Shown one piece after another: positions 22,991-35,624 of a DNA stretch of 64,000 bases. A model generated the notes under the pieces. The model made no database searches. It had not been told where the DNA came from and was given only the letters and a program-made list of their open reading frames with translations. Source of the DNA: Clitoria ternatea (Eukaryota > Streptophyta > Magnoliopsida > Fabales > Fabaceae); assembly GCA_037962975.1 (NCBI GenBank), contig CM075670.1, positions 146,882,501 through 146,946,500 of the forward strand, given 5' to 3'. Numbering within the stretch: position 1 is the stretch's first letter; each line of letters starts with the position of its first letter. Both the position numbers and the translations under genes were made by a program.

Positions 22991-24451
22991 TCAGGCTTTA
23001 GCCTCCCCCTTAGTTAGACAAAGCATCATAAATAACTGGACTATACCTGGTACCGTGTAGTCTTCACTGGTCTGCCTCGGAAAAATTATTCTTCTGTTCC
23101 GACAGTCCACCAATACCTTGTTCGCTGAAAGCCAATCTATGCCAAGTACAATGTCGAGATCCTTTAGAGTCACACACACCAAATCGAAGGTGAAACTCTG
23201 ATCGTCTAACACAAACGTTACATCTTTACACATTGATGATGTCAACAACTTAGTGCCAGTCGGATTGGCTACTTCCAAAGTCTGATCCATATACATAGTC
23301 GGGAACTTTAAACGTCTTACACACTCATCAGCTATAAAAGAATGGGTGGCTCCAGAATCAAAAACTACATTAAGTGTATATCTACCGAGTGAGCACTTAC
23401 ATTGTACCAAGTCATTCGCTTGTACAGCATCTTCTGCGTTGATAGCGTAGACTCTTCCCACCGCTGGTTGGTCGGTATTTCTTCCTTGGTTATTTGGAGT
23501 AGTCATCATGTTGCTCCTTGCTCCGTTGCCTCTACCACTATTTCCTCGACTATCGTTTCCGCGTCCCCCCACTCGGAAACCCCCACGGCGTGTATTACCA
23601 CCCACTGGTTGCAGTTGCGGACAGTCGGGGTGAACATGCCCCCTTTCATTACAGTGAAAGCATACAACATCGTTTCTAGCATCGCATTCCCGTGCAAAGT
23701 GGTCACCTCTGCATCTGAAGCACCTACCATTTCTGAAGCGACCCCCAAAATGACTTCCACGGTTTCCTCGTCCTCTGAATTTAGGGGAGGGTCCAACTCT
23801 CCCAATGTTGCCTAATCTCTTGAAGCGTGATTGTTGAGGCCTCAAGGAGGGGTCTGCCCTACTGCTCTGGCCCGAGTGGGCCATGTCATCCTCTTTGAAA
23901 ATCCTGCATTCATTTACCAGTACTGAGAAAGTTCTAATTTCTTGGTATCTGCAGGCTCTTTTAATGTTCGATCTCAACCCGTTTTCAAATTTAAGGCACT
24001 TGGAATTCTCCGTCCCGGGTTGTTGGAAGGGCGGGTAGAACAGGCACAATTCTTCAAATTTGGCTGCATATTCTTCCACAGACATGGAACCCTGTTTCAG
24101 TTCCATGAATTCCAGTTCCTTCCGACTCCTTATTGTGTCGGGGAAATATTTTTCTAGGAAGCATGTTTTGAAATTTTCCCAAGTCAGCTGGGTGTCGGCA
24201 TCAGTCAATCGGTTTCTGGCGATCTTCCACCAGTTTTCCGCTTCGCCTCGCAGCATGTACACTGCTCATTCTACCTTCTGGGCCTCGGTACAGTGAAGAC
24301 CCCCAAAAATCCTCTCTAACTCTTGAGTCCATTTGTAAGCTGCCTCGGGGTTAAGTCCTCCTTGAAACTCACTCGGCTTCCTCTTTAGGAAGCGGTCTAA
24401 TGCTGCCATCTTCAGCTCGAGGCTGGCCCTACCTCTCGAACACGTCAGCAA
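22991..24451 (-). pseudogene. Chromovirus gag and aspartic protease
   Basis: Gag shows KWTQELERIFGGLHC near 24340 and AVYMLRGEAENWW near 24255. A TGA stop at about 24263 lies between them. A basic Arg/Gly region and two zinc knuckles follow near 23720-23620. The first (CFRCRGDHFAREC) lacks one residue of the usual spacing; the second (CFHCNERGHVHPDC) is normal. The protease has FDSGATHSFIAD near 23350 and IVLGIDWLSANK near 23125. The frame stops at 22991 just before RT. The start upstream of 24451 is uncertain. Confidence 0.9.
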
Positions 24452-24782
24452 AACATTGGAATGCCGTGGCTATGGCCTCCATACTTTGATGATTCGCCAT
24501 GACTTATCCTGAAATTAACACCCCTTCAAGGATAAGTTTACAAGGTTACATTCTTCTGATCGGATCTCATCCCATCATCCAACTATAGCACATCATCACA
24601 CCAATCTTTAACATCACATAATTAATCGGATCAGGAGGGAAGTAATCTCCTATCCCCAAATCAACATTTCATCATCAACCACGTTCAACAGATTATCACA
24701 ATAATGATGACCACTCAGTCATAATGCACACGACCGCTTACACTCAGTAAGCATACCTTGGCCTTGGACCTTTAAGGTCTGC

Positions 24783-24795
24783 TCTGATACCAAAA
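24783..24795 (-). other. Chromovirus primer-binding site
   Basis: The minus strand reads TTTTGGTATCAGA next to the LTR and continues with GC. TGGTATCAGAGC is the initiator tRNA-Met type site used by many chromoviruses. Confidence 0.9.
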
Positions 24796-26435
24796 TGTAA
24801 CACCCTAATTTAATAAATAGATAAATACCAAGACAGGGAAAATTTTTCCCAACATAGATCGAGGGAGGCAAAAGAAAATAGAAGCCATTCTCACGTATGA
24901 CAATCAGCGGAAAGAACGAGGCTTAACCGACCCAATCAATCTGACGGAAGACGCAACAGCGCCTAAGCGAATCCCATAAAGTATCGTCCACTCGCTCAAG
25001 CGAGATCCAACACGCTTGAGCGAGACAGCCTAACTCGCTCGGGCGTGAACACCATGCGCTTAAGCGAAGCCAATACAAAAGCCTTCTTAGCAGTTCGCAC
25101 TCGCTGGGCGAATACCTTGTTCGCTGAGGCGAGTAACTCCACTCGGTATACCCATCACTCAGATTTCAGAATCTATGTTCATTTGGAAGGGTCTTTACCC
25201 ACAATTTATCCGGATTAATCTTTATACCTACCAGCTACCTTCAGGAGTTACCTTACACTTCATAACTTCATCCTCTACAGAACACAATTGTTGACCGCGT
25301 GGAAATTGATAACTATCCCACTCGGATCCCAAGGGTATTTCACTCGGACTATTTTCCTCGGTCTTCTACCACTCGGGTATTTCACTCGTTTTTCACTTGG
25401 CAAGTATAGTCCTTCCTACCCAATCTCTCTTGCTAACTCAAACCTCACCTAAGAGCCTCCTAACTTCCAATAAGTTCGCTACACGGGTTTCACTCGGAAT
25501 TTGATAGGTTACTCTCCAGTCGAAAAACACTCACTCGGCCAGTTCTCACTCGAAAATATATTGAGGTTCTCTACTCGGGAAATCCTAGCAGCTTATCATT
25601 CAGGGGATCTTTCAGGTCAACCGCCACTTGGAGTTATACGACCTCATTCACTCGGAACATCAAAACCTTCCTTTACTCGGGAAAAATCACTAACTCACTC
25701 TCCAGACCATAACTTGACTCCATTTATACTAAAGCCATACCATCCATACACACTCGGGAAAAACATGAACATATACTACTCGGACATCACGCACAGAATG
25801 GAATGCACATACAGCATCATATAAATATATATATATATATGTATATATATAGGAGCGTATATAAATAATTACAAGCACATTGTCATACCCTCAACCCAAG
25901 GGAATTCAAATTCTGGTTTAAGAGACTAATATCAAGACACGAGCCGACCAAGTCTTAACCAAAACATTATACACAGTATTTACACATGTACATATAGTTT
26001 CATAGTGCACAACCAATCCACTCGGCAAGCAGCTCCACCTTCACTCGTTGTTCCGAGAGACATTCACTGAAAATATTGCCACAGTAGGGGTGAGATTTTA
26101 CATTTAAAATGACAGTTAGTGACTCGGGAGCCCGTAGATCTTTTACCATACAACATCACATTTCAATCAATTATAATGTTAACTGCCCTCCAATATGTCT
26201 ATATAAAACAGTACCATGCAATCGGAATTCATACATTTAATACACGGCTATACAGATCATATCATTTCCGACACATATACATGCAACACAATAAATTCAT
26301 CACAGTCTAAGAGCATATATATATATAATACACGCAAGTCTACTACAGTCGGATCCGACTCCCACTTTATTACAAATTTTTATATTGCAATATAGGCTCC
26401 AAGCCTTTTTCCTCCAGCTCCAAGCTGGTCCGGCC
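24796..26435 (-). repeat. Truncated 5' LTR of the chromovirus
   Basis: It matches the first 1.6 kb of the 3' LTR (plus-strand order) up to CTGGTCCGGCC at 26435. It then changes at once to copia gag sequence (ATGCAATCATTGTGG from about 26440). About 1.4 kb of LTR, including the TATA-like run, is missing. The element has therefore lost its own promoter. Confidence 0.92.
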
Positions 26436-26439
26436 ACTA

Positions 26440-27660
26440 AATGCAATCATTGTGGTGCTAAAGGACATAATGCTTTAAATTGCCATATTAGAAAGCATGG
26501 ACCAAAAGTGGTAAGAAAGGTGTGGGTTCCCAAAGGGACATTACCACAAGCTAACCAAAAAGGATCCAACATAAAATGGGTACCAAGTTCTCTAAACTAA
26601 TTTTGTTTTGTAGGTATGCTTCAAGGCAAGCAACACCCATTGGTACTTGGATAGTGGGTGTTCAAAGCACATGACGGGAGATATGAGCAAATTCATAACT
26701 TTCACTCCTAAAAGAAAAGGAAGCGTCACTTATGGGGATAATACCAAAGGAAGAATACTTGGCATTAGAAATATTGGTAAAAATTCCTCTACTTCAATTA
26801 GTGATATGTTGTATGTTAAAGGACTCAAACATAACTTGTATAGCATAAGTCAATTATGTGATAAAGGATATAGAGTGTTATTTGAATCAAATTATTGCAT
26901 AATTGAAAACAAGCTAAACAAGGAAGTTAAGTTTGTTGGCAAAAGAATTTATAACATTTAGATGATTGATATTGATAGTTTGTGATCAAATGATGTGTAA
27001 TGCTTCATGACTAGAGAGGATGAATCTTGGTTATGGCATAGAAGAATAGCACATATACATGTAGACCATCTAAACAAACTTATTTCTAAAGAATTAGTAA
27101 TTGGTTTGCTAAAGCTCAAATTTGAAAATAAATTTTGTGATGCATGTCAAAAGGGAAAGCAAGTAAAGGCATCTTTTCAAGCTAAAAACATTGTTTCTAC
27201 TCAAAGGCCTTTACAACTTTTGCACATGGATCTATTTGGACCTTCCAAAATCAAAAGCTTTGGTGGTAATTACTATGGTCTAGTAATTATAGATGACTAT
27301 TCAAGATATACATGGACCTTGTTTCTTGCTCATAAAAATGAAGCATATCATGCATTCAAGAAACTAGCCAAGATTATCTAAAATGAGCAAAATTCAAAGA
27401 TTGCATCCATAAGAACCGATCATGGGGGAGAGTTTGAAAATCAACTATTTGAGAAATTTTGTGAAAAACATGGTATTTGTCATAATTTTTCAGCTCCTAG
27501 AACTCCACAACAAAATGGAGTAGTTGAAAGGAAAAATAGATCTTTGGTGGAGCTTACAAGAACCATGTTAAATGAAAATAACATTACGAAATATTTGGGC
27601 CGATGCGGTAAATACTGCTTGTCATGTTATGAATAGATGTTTGATAAGGCCTATTCTAAA
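26440..27660 (+). pseudogene. Copia element 2 gag tail, protease and integrase
   Basis: It opens with the knuckle CNHCGAKGHNALNC and the tail VRKVWVPKGTLP. The protease follows (DSGCSKHMTGD near 26653-26690). A stop near 26960 lies before the zinc-binding region (WHRRIAHIH near 27034, CDACQKGKQ near 27138). The core has MDLFGPSKIKS near 27226, DHGGEFEN near 27418 and the glutamate region NGVVERKNR near 27514. A stop near 27380 and frame changes near 27590 and 27660 break it. Confidence 0.9.
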
Positions 27661-29675
27661 GGAAACTCCCTATGAACTTTACAAAGTTAGATAAACCAAA
27701 CATTTCTTATTTTCATATATTTGGATGCAAATGCTTTGTACTTAACAATAGAAAGGATAATCTAGGAAAGTTTGATGCTAAAGCTGATGAGGCAATCTTT
27801 CTTGGATATTCATAATCAAGTAAATCCTATCGAGTACTTAACAAACAAACAAATACTATTGAGGAATCAATTTATGTGAAATTTGATAAAAATAGCCATA
27901 ACCCTTTGAGAAAGGAAGATTTTGATGATCTTGTAGGTACTTTCCAAGAATTGAACTTGGATGACAAAGAAGAGGATAACAAAGAAAAAGACACGGCACA
28001 AAGAATGGAAACTCAACAAAAGGAGTGGATCACCTCAAAAGACCATCCTTTGGATAACGTTATAGGTGATATCACAAAAGGTAAAAGTACCCGACGTTCT
28101 TTTAATACTTGCAATCATTTAGTATTTGTCTCTTAAATTGAACCTAAAATCATTGATGAAGCTATTATTGATGAACATTGGATATTGGCTATGCAAGAAG
28201 AACTAAGTCAATTTGAAAGAAATGAAGTCTGGGAATTGGTGCCAAGACCCAATGATCACCAAATAATAGGTACTAAATGGGTTTTTAGGAACAAACTAGA
28301 TGAAAATGGAATAATCACTAGAAACAAAGCTAGGTTAGTTGCTAAGGGTTACAATCAAGAAGAGGGCATAGATTATGAAGAAACATATGCTCCCGTAGCA
28401 AGGTTGGAAGCTATTAGACTATTGTTAGCCTTTTCTTGTTGTAGAGACTTCAAATTGTACCAAATGGATGTTAAAAGTGCCTTCTTGAATGGATACATTC
28501 AAGAAGAAGTATACGTTGATCAACCTCCTGGCTTTGAAAATTATAAATTTCCAAATCATGTTTTCAAACGAAGAAAAGCTTTATATGGTCTAAAACAAGC
28601 TCCAAGAGCTTGGTATGAAAGATTGAGCAAATTTCTTTTAGAAAATAATTTCAAAAGAGGAAAGGTTGATACAACATTGTTCATTAAGCATAAAAAGAAT
28701 GACATACTATTAGTTCAAGTATATGTAGATGATATCATTTTTGGTGCTACTAATGATTCACTTTGCAAGGAGTTTACTAAGCTAATGTAGGACAAATTTG
28801 AAATGTCCATGATGGGAGAACTCACATTCTTCCTTGGGCTGCAAATTAAGCAAACTAAAGAAGGCACATTCATCAGTCAATCCAAATACTGCAAGGAATT
28901 GCTTAGGAAATTTAACATGGACAAGGCAAATGAAATTGCCACCTCTATGAGTACATCTTGTTATTTGGATAAGGATGAGAAAGGTAAGGATGTAGAACTC
29001 ATAAAGTATAGAGGTATGATTGGATCCTTACTTTATTTAACTGCCAGTAGACCGGATATCATGTTTGTTGTTTGTATGTGTGCTAGATATCAAGCATGTC
29101 CAAAAGAATCACACTTGACTGCCGTAAAACGAATAATGAAATACTTGGTTGGAACTCAAGATGTTGGGTTATGGTACCCTAAAAAGGTTGAATGCACCCT
29201 TGTTGGTTACTCTGATTCTGACTTTGCAGGATGTAAACTTGATAGGAAAAGCACTAGTGGTACCTGTCACTTCCTTGGTAGTTCTCTTGTATCTTGGCAT
29301 AGCAAGAAACAAGTGAATGTTGCATTATCCACAGCTAAGGCAGAATACGTTACAGCTGGTAGGTGTTGTGCTTAAATTCTTTGGATGAGACAACAACTTC
29401 TAGATTTTGGTGTTATATTAGACCATGTGCCTCTTAAATGTGATAATACAAGTGCCACTAATATTTCAAAGAATCCTGTGATGTATTCTAGAACCAAACA
29501 TATTGAGGTTAGACACCATTTCATTAGAGATCACGTGTTAAAGGGTGATTGCGTGCTTGAACATGTTGAAACCTCTAAGCAATTAGCTGATATATTCACA
29601 AAACCTCTTGCAAAGGAACAATTTATAAACATTAGGATAGAATTAGGAATTTTAAAGATGTCTAACATGAACTAA
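27661..29675 (+). pseudogene. Copia element 2 reverse transcriptase and RNase H
   Basis: The linker after integrase (27700-28140) is acidic and degenerate. RT proper is at 28185-28790: ELVPRPNDHQIIGTKWVF, KARLVAKGYNQEEGIDYEET, QMDVKSAFLNGYIQEEVY, and the YVDDIIFGA active site near 28723. A stop near 28790 and a short frame follow. RNase H runs from about 29200 (YSDSDFAGCKLDRKSTSG) to 29675, with a stop near 29375 and the copia signature LADIFTKPLAKEQF near 29588. It would copy the element RNA into cDNA. Confidence 0.92.
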
Positions 29676-29822
29676 TTACACTCATTTCAAACAATTTGGA
29701 AGAAACAATTTGACTATCTCTGTTGATCAATAAGTCTTATTATTGAGCATGAAAATTGAATAAGCATGTAACTAGATTCTCTTTGACATGAAAGTTATCT
29801 TGTGAATCTTGAATGAAGTTAG
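29676..29822 (+). other. Short 3' tail of copia element 2
   Basis: These 147 bases follow the end of pol and have no ORF. At about 29822 the sequence becomes Ogre protease on the other strand. A Sirevirus normally has a longer 3' region and a 3' LTR here, and neither is present. Confidence 0.65.
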
Positions 29823-30763
29823 CATGGGCCCACTTGGATGGGGATCTCAATATCTTCAATGACCTCTCTTCAAGTGCTGTCGAAAGCTCTTACTACCATT
29901 GAGCTTGGCTTTAAATGTGTCCCATCAAAAGGTAGTTGATTTAAAGTGGACTTTGGCATGATATTCAAAAAGGAGCCATTGTCAACTAGGACCTTGGCTA
30001 AGATATGATCCCGACACTTGACAGAGATATGTAATGGCCTGTTATGACCTCTCCCTTCGGTAGGTATCTCTTCATTAGTGAAAGTCAAGTAGTCATTTGA
30101 AGCAATATGCTCTACTATCCCTTCGAACTTCTTTGGCAAAATATCTTTCGCAATATATGCTTTATTCAGGAATTTCAATAACCTTCCATGATGTGGTTCT
30201 GAATCCAATAAGAGAGATAACAAGGATATGTTTGTCGGAGTGCAATTTAACTGGTCGAGGACTTGGTATTCGCTTTGCTTAATGAACTTCAAGAATTCAC
30301 AAGCATCTTCCTCTGTTATTCGCTGGGGAGGGTCTTGTTCTTTGTCTTTACCACGACTTTCTTTTCCACTTACAGGCGCATCCTCCTTTCTTAAGTTTTC
30401 CGGAGCATAAATTCGTCCGCTTCTAGTCATTCCACTTGTCTCAGAAATATTGGTTACCGAGGATAACAATTCTTTTAGGAGTTGAGAGATTACATCCACC
30501 TTATACTTCCATGGTACTTCATGGGTATCTTTGTATGAAAATGGAGATGGGGTCCTAATTGTCAAGGACGGATGTTGAACAACAGGCTGAACACCTTTGT
30601 CATAGTAGAGCACTACAGGCTTCGGTGTACCTAGGCTGACTGAGCTAAAGTCGCGTTCTTCTTGGATTATATTTGTACTTTCATGATGGCGACAGTAAAT
30701 CTCTACCAAATAGGTATCCAATAATCCTTGCAAGGTATCAAGAAAATTTGGATTAGTGGACAC
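29823..30763 (-). pseudogene. Ogre protease region
   Basis: On the minus strand the frame carries ITEEDACEFLKFIKQSEY (near 30300) and VDNGSFLNIMPKSTL (near 29970), the catalytic D-x-G of the aspartic protease in the Tat form. VVRAFDST follows, then a stop near 29868 and a short relic of the next stretch (REVIEDIEIPIQVGP). The copia junction then ends it. The protease would cut Gag-Pol. Confidence 0.88.
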
Positions 30764-32712
30764 TTATGAGTTTTTCACTTTCGATACTCTTTTAACATGA
30801 CTAATTTCCTCGTCCTCCAGGGCTGCATTTACTCTTGAGGTCCCATGATTAGGTAGAGGGTTGGTCGAGATATTTGGACTTCCTTCTCGAAAACTAAGCC
30901 ATTTTTCCCTAATCAAGTCTTGGACCTTGTATTTAAAGGCGATGTAGTTTTTCGTTGAATGACCCGGTGCTCCACCATGATAATCATTTTTGGCATTTGG
31001 GTCGTATCCCTTAGGATACAATGGTTCCATTAGTTTCATTGGGCAAGGTACAACCAAAGTATTCTTGATCAAAAGTGGGAACAATTTAGTATATGACATG
31101 GGAATTGGGTCGAACGGTGCGGGTGCACGTTCATTGTTTGGTTTTCTGGACGTGGGATTTTCTTTGGGATTAGGTACCCACTGTTGTGTTGAAGGTGGGG
31201 GATTTCTAAAATTTCGGTTAGGTGGAGATTGATAAGGTTGAGGATATGGAAATGATGGGGTTCCAGAAGCAGCAGCTATGTATGGATGAGGTCTGTAGGA
31301 TGGATGGGGTGATTGGATATGGATGTTGGTAGGGATTTGGTGGCCTTGGGTTGTCGTATACAAAATTTGTTTCTCCTCCTTTTCTTTTTACTGCCCCAGT
31401 TTTGATCTTCCCTGCTGTGGAGGTTCCAGATATTCCTTGGGGAACTTTGCCAGTTCTCATCCCACTTTCGATTCTTTCTCCAATCACTACTATATTAGAG
31501 AAATTTGATGAGACACTCCCATGCATTCTGTCATAGAAGGGTGCCTGGAGAGTATCAATGAATATAGCAACAAGCTCTTTTTCGATCAATGGTGGTTCCA
31601 CTTAGGCTGCTAATTCTCTCCACCGCTGAACATATTCTTTGAAGGATTCATTTTCTCTTTTGGACATATTGTGCAACTGGAGTCTATCCGGTGCCATGTC
31701 TATATTGTACTTGTATTTCTTAAGAAAAGCATCTGCCATGTCTTTCCAACATCGGATGCGTGTCCTTTCAAGATGTGTGTACCAACTAAGAGTTGGCCCA
31801 ACAAGACTATCCTAGAAGAAGTGAATCAGTAGCTTCTCATCATGAGAATATGTAGCCATTTTCTGACAATACATTGTCAAATGATTGTGTGCACATGTGG
31901 TACCCATATATCTGTCAAATTAAGGCAACTTGAACTTTGAAGGGATAACTACATCTAACACCAGACATAATTCAGCAACATTTGTTGTACCTAGACTGTT
32001 TCCTCCAACAGCCTAGAGCCTTTCTTCCAACAGCTCTATTTACCCTCTTGGCAAAGAAGCAGTGATAGTATTTGGGTTTATTGTACCGAGGGGAGCATTT
32101 TGAATAACATTTTCTTGATGAACAGAGGGCTGGTGTGTCATTGGTATGTAAGCATGGTGGGATGAGTTGAATGACATAGTTGAGTATATGATATTGTGTT
32201 GTGGGGTGGCTTGTAGTTGGGTTTGAGCATTTTGGGGAATGGTTGTTGTTTGGTTGGCAATAGGAGGGTTAGGAGTTTGTTAGGTAGCGGAAGGATTTTC
32301 CTGAGTTGGATTAGGATTCATAGTGTAATATCCTTGGGGTAAATTATAGGGCGGCCATGCATATGTTTGTTGAGCATTCCCATCTTGGGAAGCAAAGTAT
32401 GGAAATGGCATATCATAAGGTTAATGCTGGACGGGTTAAGATTCTACTACTTGAGTAGGGTTATTTGCATGTATGGTTAAGGGTATAGGATTCCCTTCCT
32501 AATCTTGCAAGGTAGCATCAGGATCTCTACTTGCTGCAGAGGATCCCCTTTCTGTGACCTTTTTTTTCTAGGAGCTGGACCATCTTTACCATTTACTCCT
32601 TGAGCTGATTGACCTCATTCCTTAAATCATCCACAGTAGATGGTTCCGTCTCTGCCATAAGTCTTGCTTGCAGTCTAGTCCTATAAGGATGCCTTGAGCC
32701 TTCTGTACCCAT
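30764..32712 (-). pseudogene. Ogre gag
   Basis: The likely start is the ATG at 32712 (MGTEGSRHPYRTRLQ), which begins a helical stretch. The capsid part lies around 32050-31400 and is badly broken. A proline-rich stretch follows (31363-31100, HPYIAAASGTPSFPYPQPYQS). The end has a CDYHGG-like site reduced to NDYHGGAPGHSTKNYIAFK near 30960, where the first cysteine is lost. Many stops are present between 32700 and 31600. The order ORF1, gag, protease fits Ogre. Confidence 0.82.
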
Positions 32713-32945
32713 GATGTGGGTAAGTATAAATAAACCCCCTTAGTACAAAAACAAATAATGTTAAATGACATAAAGAGACTTAAAGTAAATACATGATGAA
32801 TTTTAAATATCGGTAAGCAAAGATAAACCTTTCTTTTAGAATGACTTTTTCTAAAGTACTAAGTTAGGAAAAAATGGAAATTCAACATGAGATTTATTCA
32901 TTATTTAACAGGTTCTAATACATTATTTGTTACAACAAATCAAAA

Positions 32946-34832
32946 TCAATTCTCTCTCGCTCTAGCAATCGAGATCTTCATTTCATCCAATCGCCGCTTG
33001 CAGTATTGAATGAATGTTACAATTTCTTCCGGTGTAAAAAGTGGATTCATCATTGCTTCAGCCTTCTTCAACAGGTGAGGAATATCTCCAAGTGTTCTAT
33101 TAGCAAGACCAGCTAAGTTAGAAAAATGGTTTCTCCAAGAATAGACAAGACTTTCCAACTCAACCCTCTCTAGGGTCATTAAACGTATAATCTCTTCATA
33201 TCTATCTTTATCTTCCATGGCTTGCCATTTTTCCTTATTTATCTCACGCTCACAAGCACTGACGACATCTCTGACTTGTCATTCCAATTCATCAATTTGT
33301 GCTTGCATAAGGTTCTTTTGAACTTGAGCTTCTTCTTTTGTCTTGGCTAAAATTTCTCGTAACCGCCCTTTGTCAGCCAATAATATCATCTTTTTGCTTC
33401 TCTTTGGTTTTCAATTGGTTGTTCGCTGTTTGGAGGCATTGATCCAATTCACTGCTTCTTACTGATATCTTCAAAGGCAGTTTCTAATTCACACCTTTAT
33501 CTCTTAAGGGAAGCATTGTCTTGTTGAATCTTGATTAATTCATCCTCTAATGCTTGATTTTTCTTTGTCATTTCAGCTAGCTTATTTTTCATGTTTTCAA
33601 TCTCTTCTCTTTCAGTAGGAAGTGTGTTTTTTACATAAGCACTATGATCTTTAAAGGGTAACTTAATAATAGCTACCTATTTGAAATCCATTGGTGGTAA
33701 CTTTCCTTTACAACATAACTTCGGACACCCAACTCTTTTCCCTTTCTATGAACCTTGGACCAAGCCTCAATGACAGTTTGGATAATAGGAACACTGTTCC
33801 CCTCTATATAGTAATGGAAGAAAGGTGTTACCATTTCTTCTTCCAGAGGTTGAAGCATAGGATAAGCAAGCTGTCTTTTTGCAATGACAGGATTATAGTT
33901 GATGCATCCTTGAGTTCCCATAAGAGGTACATTGGGAAATTTCCCGCAACAGTAAATAATGGAATCCACTGAGGGTACCACCGAATCATGTTTACAGATA
34001 AACCTGCTAGATATCCTACCCATTCCCTATTAGTCTTCTTAGTTAATTGAAGGAGCTTCAATTTAGAGAGAGGACATTCGATCTTGCCAACTTGATTGAA
34101 TACATGAGAAGTAAGCCACAGATACAACGCAGGTAGACAACAAATGATCATCTTCCCATTCCGGTTGTGACAAGAATCCATTGTACAATAGATGTCTGCT
34201 AAGACAGCGATAATGGAACTTTCTCCTCTAAGCTTTCGAGCCAAGAAAACATCAAATGCCTTGAAATCAATGTAACTATCAAGACTGGGGAAAAAGACCA
34301 CACCATAAATGGCTAATGCCAAAGTGTCAATAAAGGCATCCGATTCCCCTTTCCCTGCCTGACTAAGGCGTTGCTGCTCAAAGAAGGTTAACGTTAAGCC
34401 TGAAACTTGATTCCTGTTTAATTGAGCCTTTTCAAGAATTTCAGGATCTATCTTGAGAACATGAGCTACACTAAAAATAGAAGCATGATGTTCAGTCCGT
34501 CGATAAGGTTTCAAATCTTCCAATGGTAAGCCAAATATCTGCTCAAATTCCTCTAGAGTAGGAGCTAATTGGAAGTCCTTGAATGTAAAACAGCGGAGAG
34601 GGGAATCATAATACTGGGCTAGAGCAGTAAGGGCCCCCTCTTGCACTTCAACTTCCAAGAATTTCAGGATCTTTCCATACTTCCTTGCAAAGGTCAATTT
34701 CTTAGTAATATCCATCCGTTTGCCCAAGGATAACAGATTGCTAGTATTTGATTTCATGATTTTGAGGTGTAATAAATTTTTCAAACCAGTTGCCTTTACT
34801 TCCTGATCACTTGATCTCATGTTAAATTCCAT
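32946..34832 (-). pseudogene. Ogre extra ORF1 upstream of gag
   Basis: The frame starts at 34832 (MEFNMRSSDQEVKATGLKN) and includes YYDSPLRCFTFKDFQLAPT, TLEEFEQIFGLPLEDLKPY and CCLPALYLWLTSHVFNQ. These match the helical plant-specific protein encoded by ORF1 of Ogre elements. A frame change near 33970 shifts to a second frame (GCINYNPVIAKRQLAYPML) ending at 33673. The C-terminal coiled-coil part (33218-32946) follows after more stops and ends in a natural stop at 32946. Its function is not known. It lies 233 bases upstream of gag. Confidence 0.86.
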
Positions 34833-35624
34833 TTTTTGTGATACTTACCAATATTTAAATTTCACCTTTAACAAAAGAAATAAATGAATCAGATTAACAA
34901 AGAAAAAGGTTTGATAAATATCATCCTCATATAACAGTATGATAATATTTATCATGACTTAAGTCTAGAAAATGTACATTTTTTATAATTTTTTTTAAAA
35001 AAAGAAAACTTTGTGCGAATGAATAGAAGATAAAAGGAATGTCTGCCCAATTGTGTCTTAGACAAGGTAACCACCTAATTGGCTCTAAGGCTCTATAATC
35101 GTGTTTCCTCAAAAGGTGATTGTTCTAACTAATTCTAAGAAGGCCACCGGAGCTCTAATCTTTAGCTATGAGTCTTATGCAAAAAAATAGGGAATCCTAC
35201 TTAGTGTGGACATCATAACTAAGATAACACCCCGGCTGAGATTTTCACGTGAATCATGATAGGACATATCATCCTAAATGACACCGCTAATAATCTCCCC
35301 TAACTTATGTCTTTTGCAGGGCCCGAGAATAGGGTCCCAATAGTGTGTGCATTATGGTGAATGTGAAGTGTGTGGGGCATTCATACCTGAATTTTTACCC
35401 ATTCTTCACAATGAATAAACATAAGGCAAAACAAATATCACATGTCTTCTACCCTATGGTTCTAAATTAAAGCAATAAAGAAGTAAAAAAAACAATATAA
35501 AATCTAAGATAAATAGAAGACTAGATGAATGACGAGAATAACACAAGAAATAAATATGAATGATGAAATAATTAACAATCAATAAAATACACAAGATCAA
35601 TTTAACGGGCTTGACACTCAAAAA
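34833..35624 (-). other. Ogre 5' untranslated leader
   Basis: This is sequence between the primer site and ORF1. I see no supportable ORF. It would be the untranslated leader of the element RNA. Confidence 0.75.

Larger units (their letters stand above)
16974..26435 (-). mobile_element. Chromovirus (Tekay/Del-like Ty3/gypsy) inserted in copia element 2 gag
   Basis: On the minus strand: 5' LTR (24796-26435, truncated), primer site, gag, protease, RT, RNase H, integrase with a chromodomain-like tail, polypurine tract and full 3' LTR (16974-20033). The LTR has TGTAACA...TGTTACA ends. The long LTR (3.06 kb), single RNase H and chromodomain-like C-terminus fit Tekay/Del. The outer 1.4 kb of the 5' LTR is gone, together with part of the host gag, so no target duplication can be seen. 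Confidence 0.9.
15078..29822 (+). mobile_element. Copia element 2 (Sirevirus-like), inserted in the Ogre and interrupted by a chromovirus
   Basis: A plus-strand element with 5' LTR (15078-16472), primer site, gag start (16528), a chromovirus insertion (16974-26435), then gag tail, protease, integrase, RT and RNase H (26440-29675) and a short 3' tail. No 3' LTR is present: at about 29822 the sequence changes directly to the Ogre protease on the minus strand. The 3' LTR, and probably some Ogre sequence, were lost in one deletion. The gag and pol are close relatives of copia element 1. Confidence 0.88.
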
